Of a stretch of 64,000 nucleotides of DNA, positions 39,715 through 48,784 are shown in pieces. Both the position numbers and the translations under genes were made by a program. Position 1 is the stretch's first letter, and the number at the start of each line of letters is the position of its first letter. The stretch is taken from NCBI RefSeq assembly GCF_014199685.1, contig NZ_JACHNZ010000010.1, positions 31,476 to 95,475 on the forward strand, read 5' to 3'. Source of the DNA: Sphingosinicella soli. Its GTDB lineage: Bacteria > Pseudomonadota > Alphaproteobacteria > Sphingomonadales > Sphingomonadaceae. A model generated the notes under the pieces. The model saw only the letters and a program-made list of their open reading frames with translations. It ran no database searches and was not told where the DNA came from.

Positions 39715-40536
39715 TCAATCCCGAAGCAGCTCGTTGATCGCCGTCTTGCTGCGCGTCTGCGCATCCACGCGCTTCACGATCACCGCGCAGTAAAGCCCCG
39801 GCCCGCCGTCGGCGCCCGGCAGCGAACCCGGCACGACCACGGAGTATGCCGGCACCCGCCCGCGCGTCACTTCGCCCGTCGCGCGGTCCACGATCTTGGT
39901 GGAGGCGCCCAGATAAACACCCATCGAGAGCACCGCGCCCTCTTCCACCACCACGCCCTCGGCGACTTCGCTGCGCGCGCCGATGAAGCAGTTGTCCTCG
40001 ATGATGACGGGTCCGGCCTGCAGCGGCTCCAGCACGCCGCCGATCCCGGCGCCGCCCGAAATGTGCACGCCCTTGCCGATCTGCGCGCAGCTGCCCACCG
40101 TCGCCCACGTATCGACCATCGTGCCCTCGCCCACATAGGCGCCGATGTTGACGAAACTCGGCATCAGCACCGCGCCCTTGGCGATGTACGCGCCGCGCCG
40201 CGCGGTCGCGCCCGGCACCACGCGGAAGCCCGCGGCGCGGAAGCGGTTTTCGCCCCATCCGGCGAACTTCGAAGGCACCTTGTCGAACGCCGGCGCCCCG
40301 CCCGCGCCGCCCTCGACGACGGCATTGTCGTTCAGGCGGAACGACAGCAGCACCGCTTTCTTCAGCCACTGGTTGACGCGCCACTGCCCGTCCACCTTCT
40401 CGGCGACGCGGTATGTGCCCGCGTCCAGCCCCTCGATCGCGGCCTCCACGGCGTCGCGCACCGCGCCGGTGGTGGCAAGGCCGAGGCCCTCGCGCTCGTC
40501 CCAGGCCTGATCGATGATGGCGGCGAGATCGGTCAT
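39715..40536 (-). CDS. dapD: 2,3,4,5-tetrahydropyridine-2,6-dicarboxylate N-succinyltransferase
   Basis: Succinylates tetrahydrodipicolinate in the succinylase branch of lysine/diaminopimelate synthesis. The 273-aa protein has an N-terminal helical domain ([40 protein letters not shown]) and a left-handed beta-helix of hexapeptide repeats ([60 protein letters not shown]). The ATG at 40536 overlaps the stop of the upstream HAD gene. Confidence 0.97.
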   Translation of the reverse strand: MTDLAAIIDQAWDEREGLGLATTGAVRDAVEAAIEGLDAGTYRVAEKVDGQWRVNQWLKKAVLLSFRLNDNAVVEGGAGGAPAFDKVPSKFAGWGENRFRAAGFRVVPGATARRGAYIAKGAVLMPSFVNIGAYVGEGTMVDTWATVGSCAQIGKGVHISGGAGIGGVLEPLQAGPVIIEDNCFIGARSEVAEGVVVEEGAVLSMGVYLGASTKIVDRATGEVTRGRVPAYSVVVPGSLPGADGGPGLYCAVIVKRVDAQTRSKTAINELLRD

Positions 40537-41204
40537 GCTTTTACCCCTGCTGTAATGGAATGAAGCCAGTCGCCCACGTCGGCGATCCGGTGGTCGATAC
40601 TGTCGTGGTCGGCCAGATAGCTGCCGCTTTCGGCGCCGTTGTCGGCCCACACCGTGGTCATGCCCATGGCCTTTGCGGGCACGAGGTTGCGCGCCATGTC
40701 CTCCACGAACAGCGCCGCCTCCGGGCGGATGCCGTGCGCCGCGCAGAACCCGTTATAGGCGCTGGGGTCAGGCTTGGGCCGGTAATCCATGGCGTGAATA
40801 TCATAAACCGCTTCGAACACGCTGCCGAGGCCGAGCCGGTCGAGCACCTTTTCGGCGTAGGCCGTGTCGGCGTTGGTGAACACGAGCTTGCGGCCCGGCA
40901 GCTTTGCAAACGCCGCCGCCATGCGGCTGTCGGCCTCCAGCACGCCCATGTCGACATCGTGCACAAAGCTCAGGAATTCTGCGGGCGCCACGCCGTGCCC
41001 GTCCATCAGCCCGCGCAGCGTCGTGCCGTGGTCGTGGAAGAAGCGTTTCTGCACGCGCCGCGCTTCCACCGCATCGCAGCCGATCAGGCGCATGATGAAC
41101 GCGCCCATGCGTTCGTCGATCTGCGCGAACAGGTTCGCGCGCGGCGGATAAAGCGTGTTGTCGAGATCGAAGATCCACGTCTCGATGTGGCCGAAGGCAT
41201 CCAT
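40533..41204 (-). CDS. HAD-superfamily pyrimidine 5'-nucleotidase-type phosphatase
   Basis: A 223-aa HAD hydrolase: DLDNTLYPP (nucleophile Asp in motif I), [20 protein letters not shown] (motif II), KPDPSAYN (motif III Lys) and [21 protein letters not shown] (motif IV acidic). The DxDNTLY variant and its sequence resemble the SDT1/PPM-type pyrimidine 5'-nucleotidases that dephosphorylate UMP/CMP or flavin-related nucleotides. The upstream start near 41297 is unlikely. It overlaps dapD by ATGA, a pairing kept in other alphaproteobacteria. Confidence 0.83.
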   Translation of the reverse strand: MDAFGHIETWIFDLDNTLYPPRANLFAQIDERMGAFIMRLIGCDAVEARRVQKRFFHDHGTTLRGLMDGHGVAPAEFLSFVHDVDMGVLEADSRMAAAFAKLPGRKLVFTNADTAYAEKVLDRLGLGSVFEAVYDIHAMDYRPKPDPSAYNGFCAAHGIRPEAALFVEDMARNLVPAKAMGMTTVWADNGAESGSYLADHDSIDHRIADVGDWLHSITAGVKA

Positions 41205-41314
41205 GCGGGGGTCATGGCGACGAGCGGAGGATTTCGCAAGCATTTGGTAATGCCTTTGCGCGACCATTCTGCCATCAGGGGGGCACGACAGGAACAACAG
41301 GGGTGCAGGCGAAA

Positions 41315-43630
41315 ATGCGCCGACACGTCACGACGCGATCACGCCGGCTCACCGCCGTTTCGGCGCTCTGCCTTGCCGCCCTTCTCGCCGCTTGCGGCGG
41401 CGGCGGCGGTGCGGGCCCTGTCTCGCCGGGCACTGTAACGCCGACGCCGTCGCCCACGCCCACCCCGACACCCACGCCGAGCCCGGTGTACGACACGCTG
41501 GAATACAGCCGGTCCAACGCCGCCGCATCGGCGGGCGCGATCGCCGCCTATGAAAACGGCGCGACCGGCGCGGGCGTGAAGATCGCCGTCATCGACAGCG
41601 GCGTCGATATTCAAAGCCCCGAGTTTTCCGGCCGCATCGATCCGGCGAGCCGCGACGTCGCGGGCACGCGCGGCATCGACGATACAGACGGCCACGGCAC
41701 CTCGGTCTCCGCCGTCGCGCTCGCCGCGAAGAACGACAGCGGCATGCACGGCCTTGCCTTCGATGCAACGCTGATCGCGCTGCGGACCGATACGCCCGGA
41801 TCCTGCGCGGACGAGTGTTCCCATTCCGACACCAACATCGCCATCGCCGTCGATACCGCCGTCGCGGCGGGCGCGCGCGTCATCAACATGTCGCTCGGCG
41901 GCGAAGCCCCCAATTCGCGCCTGCGAACGGCGATCGCGAGCGCGACCGCCGCCGGTGTCATCGTGGTCATCTCGGCGGGCAACGATGCGCTCGCGAATCC
42001 CGATCCCTTCGCGCAGATCGCCGGCAACGCATCGATCGCGCGCGGCCGCGTCATCATCGCCGGTTCGGTGAACGACGGCGATGCGCTTTCAGACTTCAGC
42101 AACCGCGCGGGCAGCTACGCCGCGCACTACCTTGCCACGCTCGGAGAAGGCGTCCGCAGCTTCGATCATACCGGCACCGCTTACCTGTTCGGCGGCACCT
42201 CTTATGCCGCGCCGGGCATCTCCGGGGCCGTGGCCCTCCTTGCCGATGCCTTCCCCGCGCTCAGCGCGGACGAAATCGTCGACATCCTGTTCCGCACCGC
42301 GCGCGATGCGGGCGCGGCGGGTGACGACGCCGTCTTCGGCCAGGGCATCCTCGATCTCGTCCGCGCCTTCTCGCCCATCGGCGGCACGTCGCTTCCCGGC
42401 AGCGCCGTGCCCGTCACCGGCGAGGCGGGGTCGCTCGCGGTGCTCGGCGGCGCGCTCGGCGACGGCGGCGACTTCGCCGGCGCGCTTTCCGATATCGTCG
42501 TTCTCGACAGCTACGACCGCGCCTACGTCGCCGATCTCGGCGCGGGCATCTCGCGCGTCGCCCCCGCGCCGCGCCTTGCCGCCGCGCTCCAGACCAACAC
42601 CGAAGAGGCGCGCGACGCCTTCGGCATCGCCGGCTACAGCCTGTCGTGGAACGCCGCCGTCAGCACGCGCCCGTGGCTCGGCCTCGCCCAGTCCGGCGGT
42701 ATCGACGCCCGCGCCGATATCGACGCCCGCATCACGCGCGGCTTCGTCACCGGCAGCGTCACCCCCGGCACCGGCGTCGGCTTCGCCGCCGGTTACGGCG
42801 CAGACGATCTCCTCGCGAACATGGCGGGCACGCGCGCGCCGGGCTCGCGCTTCATCGCGAGCGGCGATGCGCTGCGCGACGACGGCGTTTCCATCGCGGG
42901 CACGCGCGCCGCCGCGATCAGTCAGCGCGTCGGCGGCTGGACCTTCGGCATGGCGGCGGGCACGGGCGAGACCGCTTCGCTCCGCCCCGGCAGCGCATGG
43001 GATCGGCGCCGCGACGCCGATGCCGTGCAGCTCTTCGCCGCAAGCGCCTCGCGCCGGATCGGCGCGTCGGATGTTTCCGTCACGTGGAGCCGTCTCGACG
43101 AAAGCGGCAGCATCCTCGGCGCCGAAGGCTCCGCCGCGCTCGGGCTCACAAGCGCTTCGAGCGATTTCCTCGGCCTCGACTGGGCCATGGACGCCGGGCG
43201 CGGCTGGCGCATCGCGGCGCAGGCGCGCGGCGGGCTCACCCGTCTCGATATCGCCTCGGGCGGCCTCGTCTCCGGCGCCGACGCGCTGCGCACCTCCGCC
43301 TTTTCGTTCGACGTCTCGAAATCCGGCGTGATCGCGCGCGGCGACACGATCGCCGTCCGCCTCGCGCAGCCGCTGCGCGTCGAAGGCGGCGCCGTCGATG
43401 TCGATATCCCCATCAGCTACGATTATGAAACCGGGCAGGCGGGCTACACGCGCCGCACCTTCACGCTGGCGCCCTCGGGCCGCGAAATCAGCGTGGAAGC
43501 CGCCTGGTCGCTCCCCCTCGCAGGCATCGCCCGCCTCGACACGAACCTCTTCTGGCGCCGCGACCCCGGCCACATCGCCTCACTCGACGACGATATCGGC
43601 GCCGCCCTGCGCCTCAGGGCGCGGTTCTAA
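41315..43630 (+). CDS. Subtilase-family autotransporter with lipobox signal
   Basis: A protein of about 771 aa. The N-terminus is basic and then hydrophobic, ending LLAAC (Cys27), a lipobox, followed by a Gly stretch and a Pro/Thr/Ser linker (about 32-58). The S8 protease domain shows VIDSGVD (Asp94), DGHGTS (His127), ISAGND and GGTSYAAP (Ser295). From about residue 480 the C-terminus looks like an autotransporter beta-barrel of alternating aromatic/hydrophobic strands ending RLRARF. SphB1 and NalP are known lipidated subtilase autotransporters that mature other surface proteins; a similar role is inferred. A GTG at 41303 is an alternative start. Confidence 0.85.
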   Translation: MRRHVTTRSRRLTAVSALCLAALLAACGGGGGAGPVSPGTVTPTPSPTPTPTPTPSPVYDTLEYSRSNAAASAGAIAAYENGATGAGVKIAVIDSGVDIQSPEFSGRIDPASRDVAGTRGIDDTDGHGTSVSAVALAAKNDSGMHGLAFDATLIALRTDTPGSCADECSHSDTNIAIAVDTAVAAGARVINMSLGGEAPNSRLRTAIASATAAGVIVVISAGNDALANPDPFAQIAGNASIARGRVIIAGSVNDGDALSDFSNRAGSYAAHYLATLGEGVRSFDHTGTAYLFGGTSYAAPGISGAVALLADAFPALSADEIVDILFRTARDAGAAGDDAVFGQGILDLVRAFSPIGGTSLPGSAVPVTGEAGSLAVLGGALGDGGDFAGALSDIVVLDSYDRAYVADLGAGISRVAPAPRLAAALQTNTEEARDAFGIAGYSLSWNAAVSTRPWLGLAQSGGIDARADIDARITRGFVTGSVTPGTGVGFAAGYGADDLLANMAGTRAPGSRFIASGDALRDDGVSIAGTRAAAISQRVGGWTFGMAAGTGETASLRPGSAWDRRRDADAVQLFAASASRRIGASDVSVTWSRLDESGSILGAEGSAALGLTSASSDFLGLDWAMDAGRGWRIAAQARGGLTRLDIASGGLVSGADALRTSAFSFDVSKSGVIARGDTIAVRLAQPLRVEGGAVDVDIPISYDYETGQAGYTRRTFTLAPSGREISVEAAWSLPLAGIARLDTNLFWRRDPGHIASLDDDIGAALRLRARF

Positions 43631-43644
43631 AGCCCGCCCCACCT

Positions 43645-43715
43645 ACCCGTCACCCCGGCGCAGGCCGGGGCCCATAACCACGGCCTCATGGATACCGGCC
43701 TACGCCGGCATGACG
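43645..43715. repeat. Dispersed two-hairpin intergenic repeat
   Basis: A GTCACCCCGGC-type unit with CCCCGGC (43653-43659) pairing to GCCGGGG (43664-43670), followed about 20 bases on by CCGGC (43695-43699) pairing to GCCGG (43704-43708) in an ATGGATACCGG...CCGGCATGACG context. This looks like the common alphaproteobacterial two-hairpin repeat ending in ATGACG. It lies between the convergent autotransporter and zinc-ribbon genes. Confidence 0.75.
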
Positions 43716-43738
43716 TGGGTGTGGCGGGCTTTCATGAT

Positions 43739-43945
43739 CTAACGCGGCGGCGCAACACCCTCCAGATGCCGCACGGCGTCGTGAGCGAGCCGCACGACTT
43801 CATCGTCGAACGCCGCCACGGTCGACAGACCCTTGCCGCACTCCGTGCAGACGATCCAGTCGCGTTCGGCAGGCCTTTCGGACATCGCAAAGTCCGTACC
43901 GCCGCAGTTCTCGCATTTCAGGCTGACCCTGATTCCTCCAGTCAT
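43739..43945 (-). CDS. Small zinc-ribbon protein (68 aa)
   Basis: A 68-aa protein with two CxxC knuckles (LKCENCGGTDF near residue 10 and IVCTECGKGL near 34), which form a zinc ribbon, followed by a short helical, His-containing tail (DEVVRLAHDAVRHLEGV). The ATG at 43945 is preceded by GGGGAG at good spacing. The frame remains open upstream, but the ribbon begins here. Function is unknown; such small ribbons may bind nucleic acid or act as adaptors. It lies downstream of the terminator at 44030. Confidence 0.7.
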   Translation of the reverse strand: MTGGIRVSLKCENCGGTDFAMSERPAERDWIVCTECGKGLSTVAAFDDEVVRLAHDAVRHLEGVAPPR

Positions 43946-44029
43946 GGCTGATCTCCCCGGTTCTGCTTTTGAAGCGAAGCTATCGGGGTTGCGCGCGAAG
44001 TCGAGTCGTCTCGTGCGAAAGGCAGCGCC

Positions 44030-44072
44030 AAAAAAACAGAGGGCCGGCATTCTCTTGTCGAGAATACCGGCC
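44030..44072 (-). terminator. Strong Rho-independent terminator after the EF-hand gene
   Basis: A 13-bp stem with one mismatch (GGCCGGCATTCTC at 44042-44054 with GAGAATACCGGCC at 44060-44072, loop TTGTC). On the minus strand it is followed by CTCTG and a run of seven T (44036-44030). It lies 93 bases after the EF-hand gene stop and separates it from the zinc-ribbon gene. Confidence 0.85.
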
Positions 44073-44165
44073 CCAGCGCGCTTTCGGGTTCACCCTCCGA
44101 CAGGGGAGATCGCATAGGGTGTCCCGCGCACGTTCAGGAAAGCGGATCGAACCGGGATAGGCCGA

Positions 44166-44828
44166 TCAGCTGGCGCCGCGCTCCGCGCGACGTTCCGCGC
44201 GCTTCGCCTCGTGCGCCGCACGGCGCTCCTCGGGGCTCAGCGTACCATCCTTGTTCGCATCCGCCGCGTCGAAGCGGGCGAGCGGCTTCGCCTTCGCTTC
44301 GGCGAGCGTGATGCGTCCGTCGTTGTCGGCATCGGCCGTCTCGAACCATTTCTCGCCGAAGCCGCCGCGATGCATCATGCGGTGGCCCTTGCGGCCGTCC
44401 TTGTCGCCGCCCTTGAACTTCATCCGCATCTCGCGGCGATCCTTGCCGTCGGCCTGCGCGGTTTCGCGGCGTTCGGCCCACTTGGCCTTCATGCCGTCGT
44501 TGTGCGCGTCCCACTCGCTGCGGCTGATCTGGCCGTTCTTGTCCGCGTCCATCGACGTGAACATGCGCGTGCGGGCCTCGGCCATCTTCTTTTCGCCCTC
44601 GGCGCGGCGGGCTTCGGCCTGCGCCTTGATTTCGGCCTGGGTGACGACGCCGTCCTTGTTGGTATCGGCGGCGGCAAAGCGCTCGGCGACTTTCTTTTCC
44701 ACGTCAGCGCGCGTTTCGGCGCTCCAGCGGGCTGATTTTTCCGCAGCCGGGGCAGCAGCAGTCTGGGCGATCGCGGGCAGCGCCATCAGCGCGGCTGCCG
44801 ATGCGCCGATCATCAGAAATTTGGTCAT
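44166..44828 (-). CDS. Exported EF-hand calcium-binding protein
   Basis: A 220-aa protein with a signal peptide (MTKFLMIGASAAALMALPAIA, then QTAAA) and four EF-hand loops: DTNKDGVVTQAE, DADKNGQISRSE, DADNDGRITLAE and DANKDGTLSPEE. Each has the Asp/Asn ligands at positions 1, 3 and 5 and Glu at 12. The linkers are Lys/Arg/Glu/Ala-rich helices, and one Met/His-rich piece (RKGHRMMHRGG) could bind other metals. It is probably a periplasmic calcium buffer or sensor; partners are unknown. It is a single gene with its own terminator. Confidence 0.85.
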   Translation of the reverse strand: MTKFLMIGASAAALMALPAIAQTAAAPAAEKSARWSAETRADVEKKVAERFAAADTNKDGVVTQAEIKAQAEARRAEGEKKMAEARTRMFTSMDADKNGQISRSEWDAHNDGMKAKWAERRETAQADGKDRREMRMKFKGGDKDGRKGHRMMHRGGFGEKWFETADADNDGRITLAEAKAKPLARFDAADANKDGTLSPEERRAAHEAKRAERRAERGAS

Positions 44829-44954
44829 AATATCACTCCGTTTCAGCGTCCAATTACCTGCCTATACGCACCCCATGCTGACTCTCCCTTGAATATGCCG
44901 TTCATCAATGCGAAGGGCGCGCATACTCACGGGTTCGGCGAAAGGTTCGGGTGA

Positions 44955-46169
44955 ATGTCTGATATCAAGCGCGTTGTTCTGGCCTTCTCGGGCGGTCTCG
45001 ACACCAGCGTCATCCTGAAATGGCTTCAGCAGACCTACGCCTGCGAGGTCGTCACCTTCACCGCCGATCTCGGCCAGGGCGAAGAGCTCGGGCCGGCGCG
45101 CGCCAAGGCGGAGCTGATGGGCGTCAAGCCCGAGCACATCTTCATCGACGATCTCAAGGAAGAGTTCGTGAAGGACTATGTGTACCCGATGATGCGCGCG
45201 AACGCGCTTTATGAAGGCCTCTACCTGCTCGGCACCTCGATCGCCCGGCCGCTTATCGCCAAGCGCCAGATCGAGATCGCCAAGATGGTCGGCGCCGATG
45301 CCGTCAGCCACGGCGCGACCGGCAAGGGCAACGATCAGGTCCGCTTCGAACTCGGCTATTACGGCCTCAACCCCGACATCAAGGTGATCGCGCCGTGGCG
45401 TGAGTGGGATCTCACCAGCCGCACGCGCCTCATCGAGTTTGCAGAGGCGCACCAGATCCCCGTGTCGAAGGACAAGCGCGGCGAAGCGCCGTTCTCCACC
45501 GACGCAAACCTTCTCCACACGAGCAGTGAAGGCAAGGTGCTCGAAGACCCGTGGCAGGAAGTCCCCGACTACGTCTTCTCGCGCACCGTAAACCCCGAAG
45601 ACGCGCCCGACACGCCCGAATACATCACCGTCGAGTTCGACGCAGGCGACGCGGTCGCGATCAACGGCGAGGCGTTCTCTCCGGCAAACCTCCTCGCGAA
45701 GCTCAACGACTACGGCCGCACGCACGGTATCGGTCGTCTCGATCTCGTCGAGAACCGCTTCGTCGGCATGAAGTCGCGCGGCATGTACGAAACCCCCGGC
45801 GGCACCATCCTCCACACCGCCCACCGCGCCATCGAACAGCTCACGCTCGATCGCGGCGCCGCCCACCTGAAGGACGAGCTTGGCCCGCGCTACGCAGAGC
45901 TCGTCTACAACGGCTTCTGGTTCAGCCCCGAGCGCGAGATGCTCCAGGCCGCCATCGATCACAGCCAGCAGCAGGTCTCCGGCACCGTCCGTCTCAAGCT
46001 CTACAAAGGCTCGGCCTGGGTCGTCGGCCGCAAGTCGCCGAATTCGCTCTATTCTGAAAAGGTCGTCACCTTCGAAGACGACGCGGGCGCCTACGACCAG
46101 CGCGACGCCGAAGGCTTCATCAAGCTGAACGCCCTTCGCCTCCGCCTGCTCGGTCGACGCGGCGCTTAA
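44955..46169 (+). CDS. argG: Argininosuccinate synthase
   Basis: ATP-dependent joining of citrulline and aspartate in arginine synthesis. The 404-aa product has the PP-loop [15 protein letters not shown] at the N-terminus, [28 protein letters not shown] sequence ([20 protein letters not shown]), [17 protein letters not shown] and [19 protein letters not shown]. Full length and no anomaly seen. It stands alone; the EF-hand gene is divergent, with 126 bases between starts. Confidence 0.98.
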   Translation: MSDIKRVVLAFSGGLDTSVILKWLQQTYACEVVTFTADLGQGEELGPARAKAELMGVKPEHIFIDDLKEEFVKDYVYPMMRANALYEGLYLLGTSIARPLIAKRQIEIAKMVGADAVSHGATGKGNDQVRFELGYYGLNPDIKVIAPWREWDLTSRTRLIEFAEAHQIPVSKDKRGEAPFSTDANLLHTSSEGKVLEDPWQEVPDYVFSRTVNPEDAPDTPEYITVEFDAGDAVAINGEAFSPANLLAKLNDYGRTHGIGRLDLVENRFVGMKSRGMYETPGGTILHTAHRAIEQLTLDRGAAHLKDELGPRYAELVYNGFWFSPEREMLQAAIDHSQQQVSGTVRLKLYKGSAWVVGRKSPNSLYSEKVVTFEDDAGAYDQRDAEGFIKLNALRLRLLGRRGA

Positions 46170-46203
46170 ACCCGCCTTAACCCGCCGCCCCTAGGGTCGC
46201 GGC

Positions 46204-47310
46204 ATGGGCACGGCGATCGGGGCGGCGAAGGCGGATATCGGCGAACTGCGCGCTGCAGGCGCGATGCTCGGCGTGTCCGTCCTCTACATGGCCGCCGTCC
46301 TCGGGAGCGGCCTTGTTCCCGCAGACCAGTTCGCCCGGCTCTTTTCGGTCTACACCAAGTCGCTCGGCGCGCTTACGCTTGTCGCGGGGGGTATCGCGCT
46401 GTTCGTCGAATGCGCGCGCCGTGCGCGCCGGGAAGGCGCTGCGCCTTCGCCCTTCGGCATCGTCCGCGAATTCGTAAGGCTTCGCTGGCACCGCGACCGT
46501 TTCCTCAGCCTCGCCGCGCCGCCGATCGTCTGCGCCATGATCCTGGCGACGTTCAACGCCTTCAAGCAGGCGATCCTGCCACGCGCGGGTTTCCACCTCG
46601 ATGCGCTGTTTGCGGCGTGGGACAAGGCGCTCTTCCTCGGCACCGATCCGTGGGTGGTGACGCACAAAATCCTGAGCGGCCCGGCCGCGACGCTTGCCAT
46701 CGACAGCTTCTACCACGGCTGGTTCGTGCCGATGACCCTCGGCATCATCGTCTGCGCCTACCTGCGCGATTCGCATCTGCGGACCCAGTATGTGCTCAGC
46801 TATGCACTGTCGTGGATCCTGATCGGCTCCGTACTCGCATGGCTGCTCCCGGCGGCGGGCCCTTGCTTCTACGATGATTTCGCCGGCGGCGCGCCGACCT
46901 TCACCGCGCTGATGGATACGCTCGCCGGATACGACAGGGCGCTCGTCGCCGAAGGCGGCGGCGGCGGGATCGCCGCGCTGAGGAATCAGCAGGCGCTGCT
47001 CAATCATTTCAACGGCAGCGGCCCGCTCGTGCTCGGCGGCGGCATTTCGGCGATGCCTTCGATGCACAATGCACTCGCCGTCCTGTTCGCGCTGGGCGGC
47101 ATGCGCATCAACCGCATGCTCGGCTGGGCGATGTGGATTTACGCGATCCTGATCTGGGTCGGCTCAGTCCACCTCGGCTGGCACTATGCGATCGACGGGA
47201 TCGCAGCGGCGGCCCTGACCGTGCTCATCTGGTATGCCTGTGGCCGGGCGGCCGAAGCCCTGCTTGCCTCTGATCGCTCCCGCGAAGCGACACTCGTGCT
47301 TGCCGAATGA
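46204..47310 (+). CDS. PAP2-family membrane protein, inositolphosphotransferase (Aur1/Ipt1)-like
   Basis: A 368-aa polytopic membrane protein. The PAP2 catalytic motifs are in the C-terminal part: MPSMHNALAV (His288) and GSVHLGWHYAIDG (His323, His327, Asp331). The chain before them is long (six or so hydrophobic segments, with FYHGWFVPMTLG at about 169-180 and WLLPAAGPCFYDDF), as in the PAP2_3 group that includes fungal inositol-phosphorylceramide synthase. Since sphingomonads make sphingolipids, transfer of a head group to ceramide is possible, but lipid phosphatase or another phosphotransferase is equally open. It is convergent with the GtrA gene. Confidence 0.75.
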   Translation: MGTAIGAAKADIGELRAAGAMLGVSVLYMAAVLGSGLVPADQFARLFSVYTKSLGALTLVAGGIALFVECARRARREGAAPSPFGIVREFVRLRWHRDRFLSLAAPPIVCAMILATFNAFKQAILPRAGFHLDALFAAWDKALFLGTDPWVVTHKILSGPAATLAIDSFYHGWFVPMTLGIIVCAYLRDSHLRTQYVLSYALSWILIGSVLAWLLPAAGPCFYDDFAGGAPTFTALMDTLAGYDRALVAEGGGGGIAALRNQQALLNHFNGSGPLVLGGGISAMPSMHNALAVLFALGGMRINRMLGWAMWIYAILIWVGSVHLGWHYAIDGIAAAALTVLIWYACGRAAEALLASDRSREATLVLAE

Positions 47311-47313
47311 CCC

Positions 47314-47691
47314 TCAGCGGGCGAACACGGCGAACTTGTAGCTCAGAAAATTGAACCCCATCGCCGCGATCGTCGCAGCCGCGAAAGCGGGGGTCGTCGG
47401 CAGCCCGGCATAGGTCAGTGCCGAAAAGGTCGCGGCGTTGACCGCAACCCCGCCGAGCGATGCGCCGACGTAGCGCAGGAATTCCCGCCACGTCGGCGGC
47501 GCATCCACGCGAAACGTCCAGCGCCGGTTGCCCAGCCACGTCGTGAAAATCGCAAGGCTGAGCGCCGGAACCTGCGCCGCATAGGGAGAAACACCGGCAC
47601 GAACCAGCGCCTCGAGGCTCACCGCACCGAGAACGAACGCGGCGGCCCCGATGGCCAGAAACGCAGCCCCTTCGCGAAGCCGCGCCTTCAC
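47314..47691 (-). CDS. GtrA-like membrane protein
   Basis: A 125-aa protein with four hydrophobic helices (AAFLAIGAAAFVLGAVSL, PYAAQVPALSLAIFTTWLGNRRWTF, FLRYVGASLGGVAVNAATF, AAATIAAMGFNFLSYKF). The WLGNRRWTF and NFLSYKFxVF blocks are GtrA/DPMS_TM signatures. Such proteins are thought to flip or hold polyprenyl-phosphate sugars. The GTG start overlaps the stop of the GT2 gene, so the two act as a pair (glycosyltransferase plus flippase/anchor). Confidence 0.85.
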   Translation of the reverse strand: MKARLREGAAFLAIGAAAFVLGAVSLEALVRAGVSPYAAQVPALSLAIFTTWLGNRRWTFRVDAPPTWREFLRYVGASLGGVAVNAATFSALTYAGLPTTPAFAAATIAAMGFNFLSYKFAVFAR

Positions 47692-48662
47692 GGCGTCGGC
47701 AGCCCGCGCTGCGTGAGCAGGAACATGCGCTTCAGTTCCACGCGCGAGCGCGACACCGAATCGAGAATGAGGCCGCAGATCACGGACATCGACGCGATAA
47801 TCATCAGCGCGGCGGCGAGGATCGCGGTCGGGAAGCGCGGCACCAGCCCCGTTTCCAGATATTCCGCAACGACCGGCAGGCCGAAGGCCAGCGAGGCAAG
47901 CGTCAGCAGCGCAGCGATGCCGCCGAAGAAGAACGCGGGCCGCGTCTCCTTCAGAAGCAGGAAGAACACCGAAAGGATACGAAACCCGTCGCGGAACGTG
48001 CGCAGCTTGCTCACCGAACCTTCGGGGCGCACGCCGTAATCGGTCTCGATCTCCGCGACCGGCAGCATCAGCTGGCTCGCGTGGACGGACATTTCGGTTT
48101 CGATCTCGAAGCCGCGGCTCACCGCCGGGAATGTCTTGGCAAAGCGGCGGCTGAACACGCGGTAGCCCGAGAAGATGTCGCTGAAATCGTCGCCGAACAT
48201 CCACTGGAATACGCCGTTGAACAGGCGGTTGCCGATCGCATGGCCCGAACGCCCGGCGTCCTGCCGCACGCCGCGCCGCGTTCCCACCACCATGTCGAGC
48301 CTGCGCTCGACGAGCGCCTTCACGAGCATCGGCGCATCGGCCGCCGCATAGGTGCCGTCGCCGTCCGCCATCACATAGATGTCGGCGTCCACCTCGGCGA
48401 ACATGCGGCGCACGACGTGGCCCTTGCCCTGCCGCATCTCGCGGATGACGATCGCCCCCGCGCTTTCGGCAACGCGGGCGGTGTCGTCGGAGGAATTGTT
48501 GTCGAACACATAGATGGCCGCGCCGGGAAGCGCTTCGGCAAAGCTCGCGACCACATGCGCGATCGTCGCCGCCTCGTTGTAGCACGGCAGCACGACGGCG
48601 GTGGCAAGCCCCACACGCGACTGCGCGGTGTCGAATTGCGAGGCGGACGGGATCGAGACCAT
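47688..48662 (-). CDS. GT2 glycosyltransferase, polyprenyl-phosphate sugar synthase type
   Basis: A 324-aa protein with a GT-A domain: TAVVLPCYNEAATIAHVV, VFDNNSSDDTARVAE, ADGDGTYAAAD (the DxD metal site) and DIFSGYRVFSRRFAKTFP. Two C-terminal membrane helices follow (FFFGGIAALLTLASLAFGL; TAILAAALMIIASMSVICGLI). This matches dolichol- or undecaprenyl-phosphate mannose/glucose synthases of the DPM1/GtrB group, which make lipid-linked sugars used by GT-C enzymes. The ATG at 48662 has GAGGAA upstream. It is divergent from the GT-C gene at 48785. Confidence 0.87.
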   Translation of the reverse strand: MVSIPSASQFDTAQSRVGLATAVVLPCYNEAATIAHVVASFAEALPGAAIYVFDNNSSDDTARVAESAGAIVIREMRQGKGHVVRRMFAEVDADIYVMADGDGTYAAADAPMLVKALVERRLDMVVGTRRGVRQDAGRSGHAIGNRLFNGVFQWMFGDDFSDIFSGYRVFSRRFAKTFPAVSRGFEIETEMSVHASQLMLPVAEIETDYGVRPEGSVSKLRTFRDGFRILSVFFLLLKETRPAFFFGGIAALLTLASLAFGLPVVAEYLETGLVPRFPTAILAAALMIIASMSVICGLILDSVSRSRVELKRMFLLTQRGLPTP

Positions 48663-48784
48663 GGCGGTTCCTCGGGCGGAAAGTTCCGATGGCCAGAACC
48701 CTAGGGCGGCGATGGCTTCCAACTGGTTAATATCGCGTCCCGTCGAAGCCGACTGTTAACCATGCCTCGCGTAAACCGGCGCGC

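Noticed and set aside
41433..41494. Pro/Thr/Ser triplet-like tract read as a CRISPR or tandem repeat locus
   Set aside because: It encodes the low-complexity linker of the autotransporter; there are no spacers and it is in frame.
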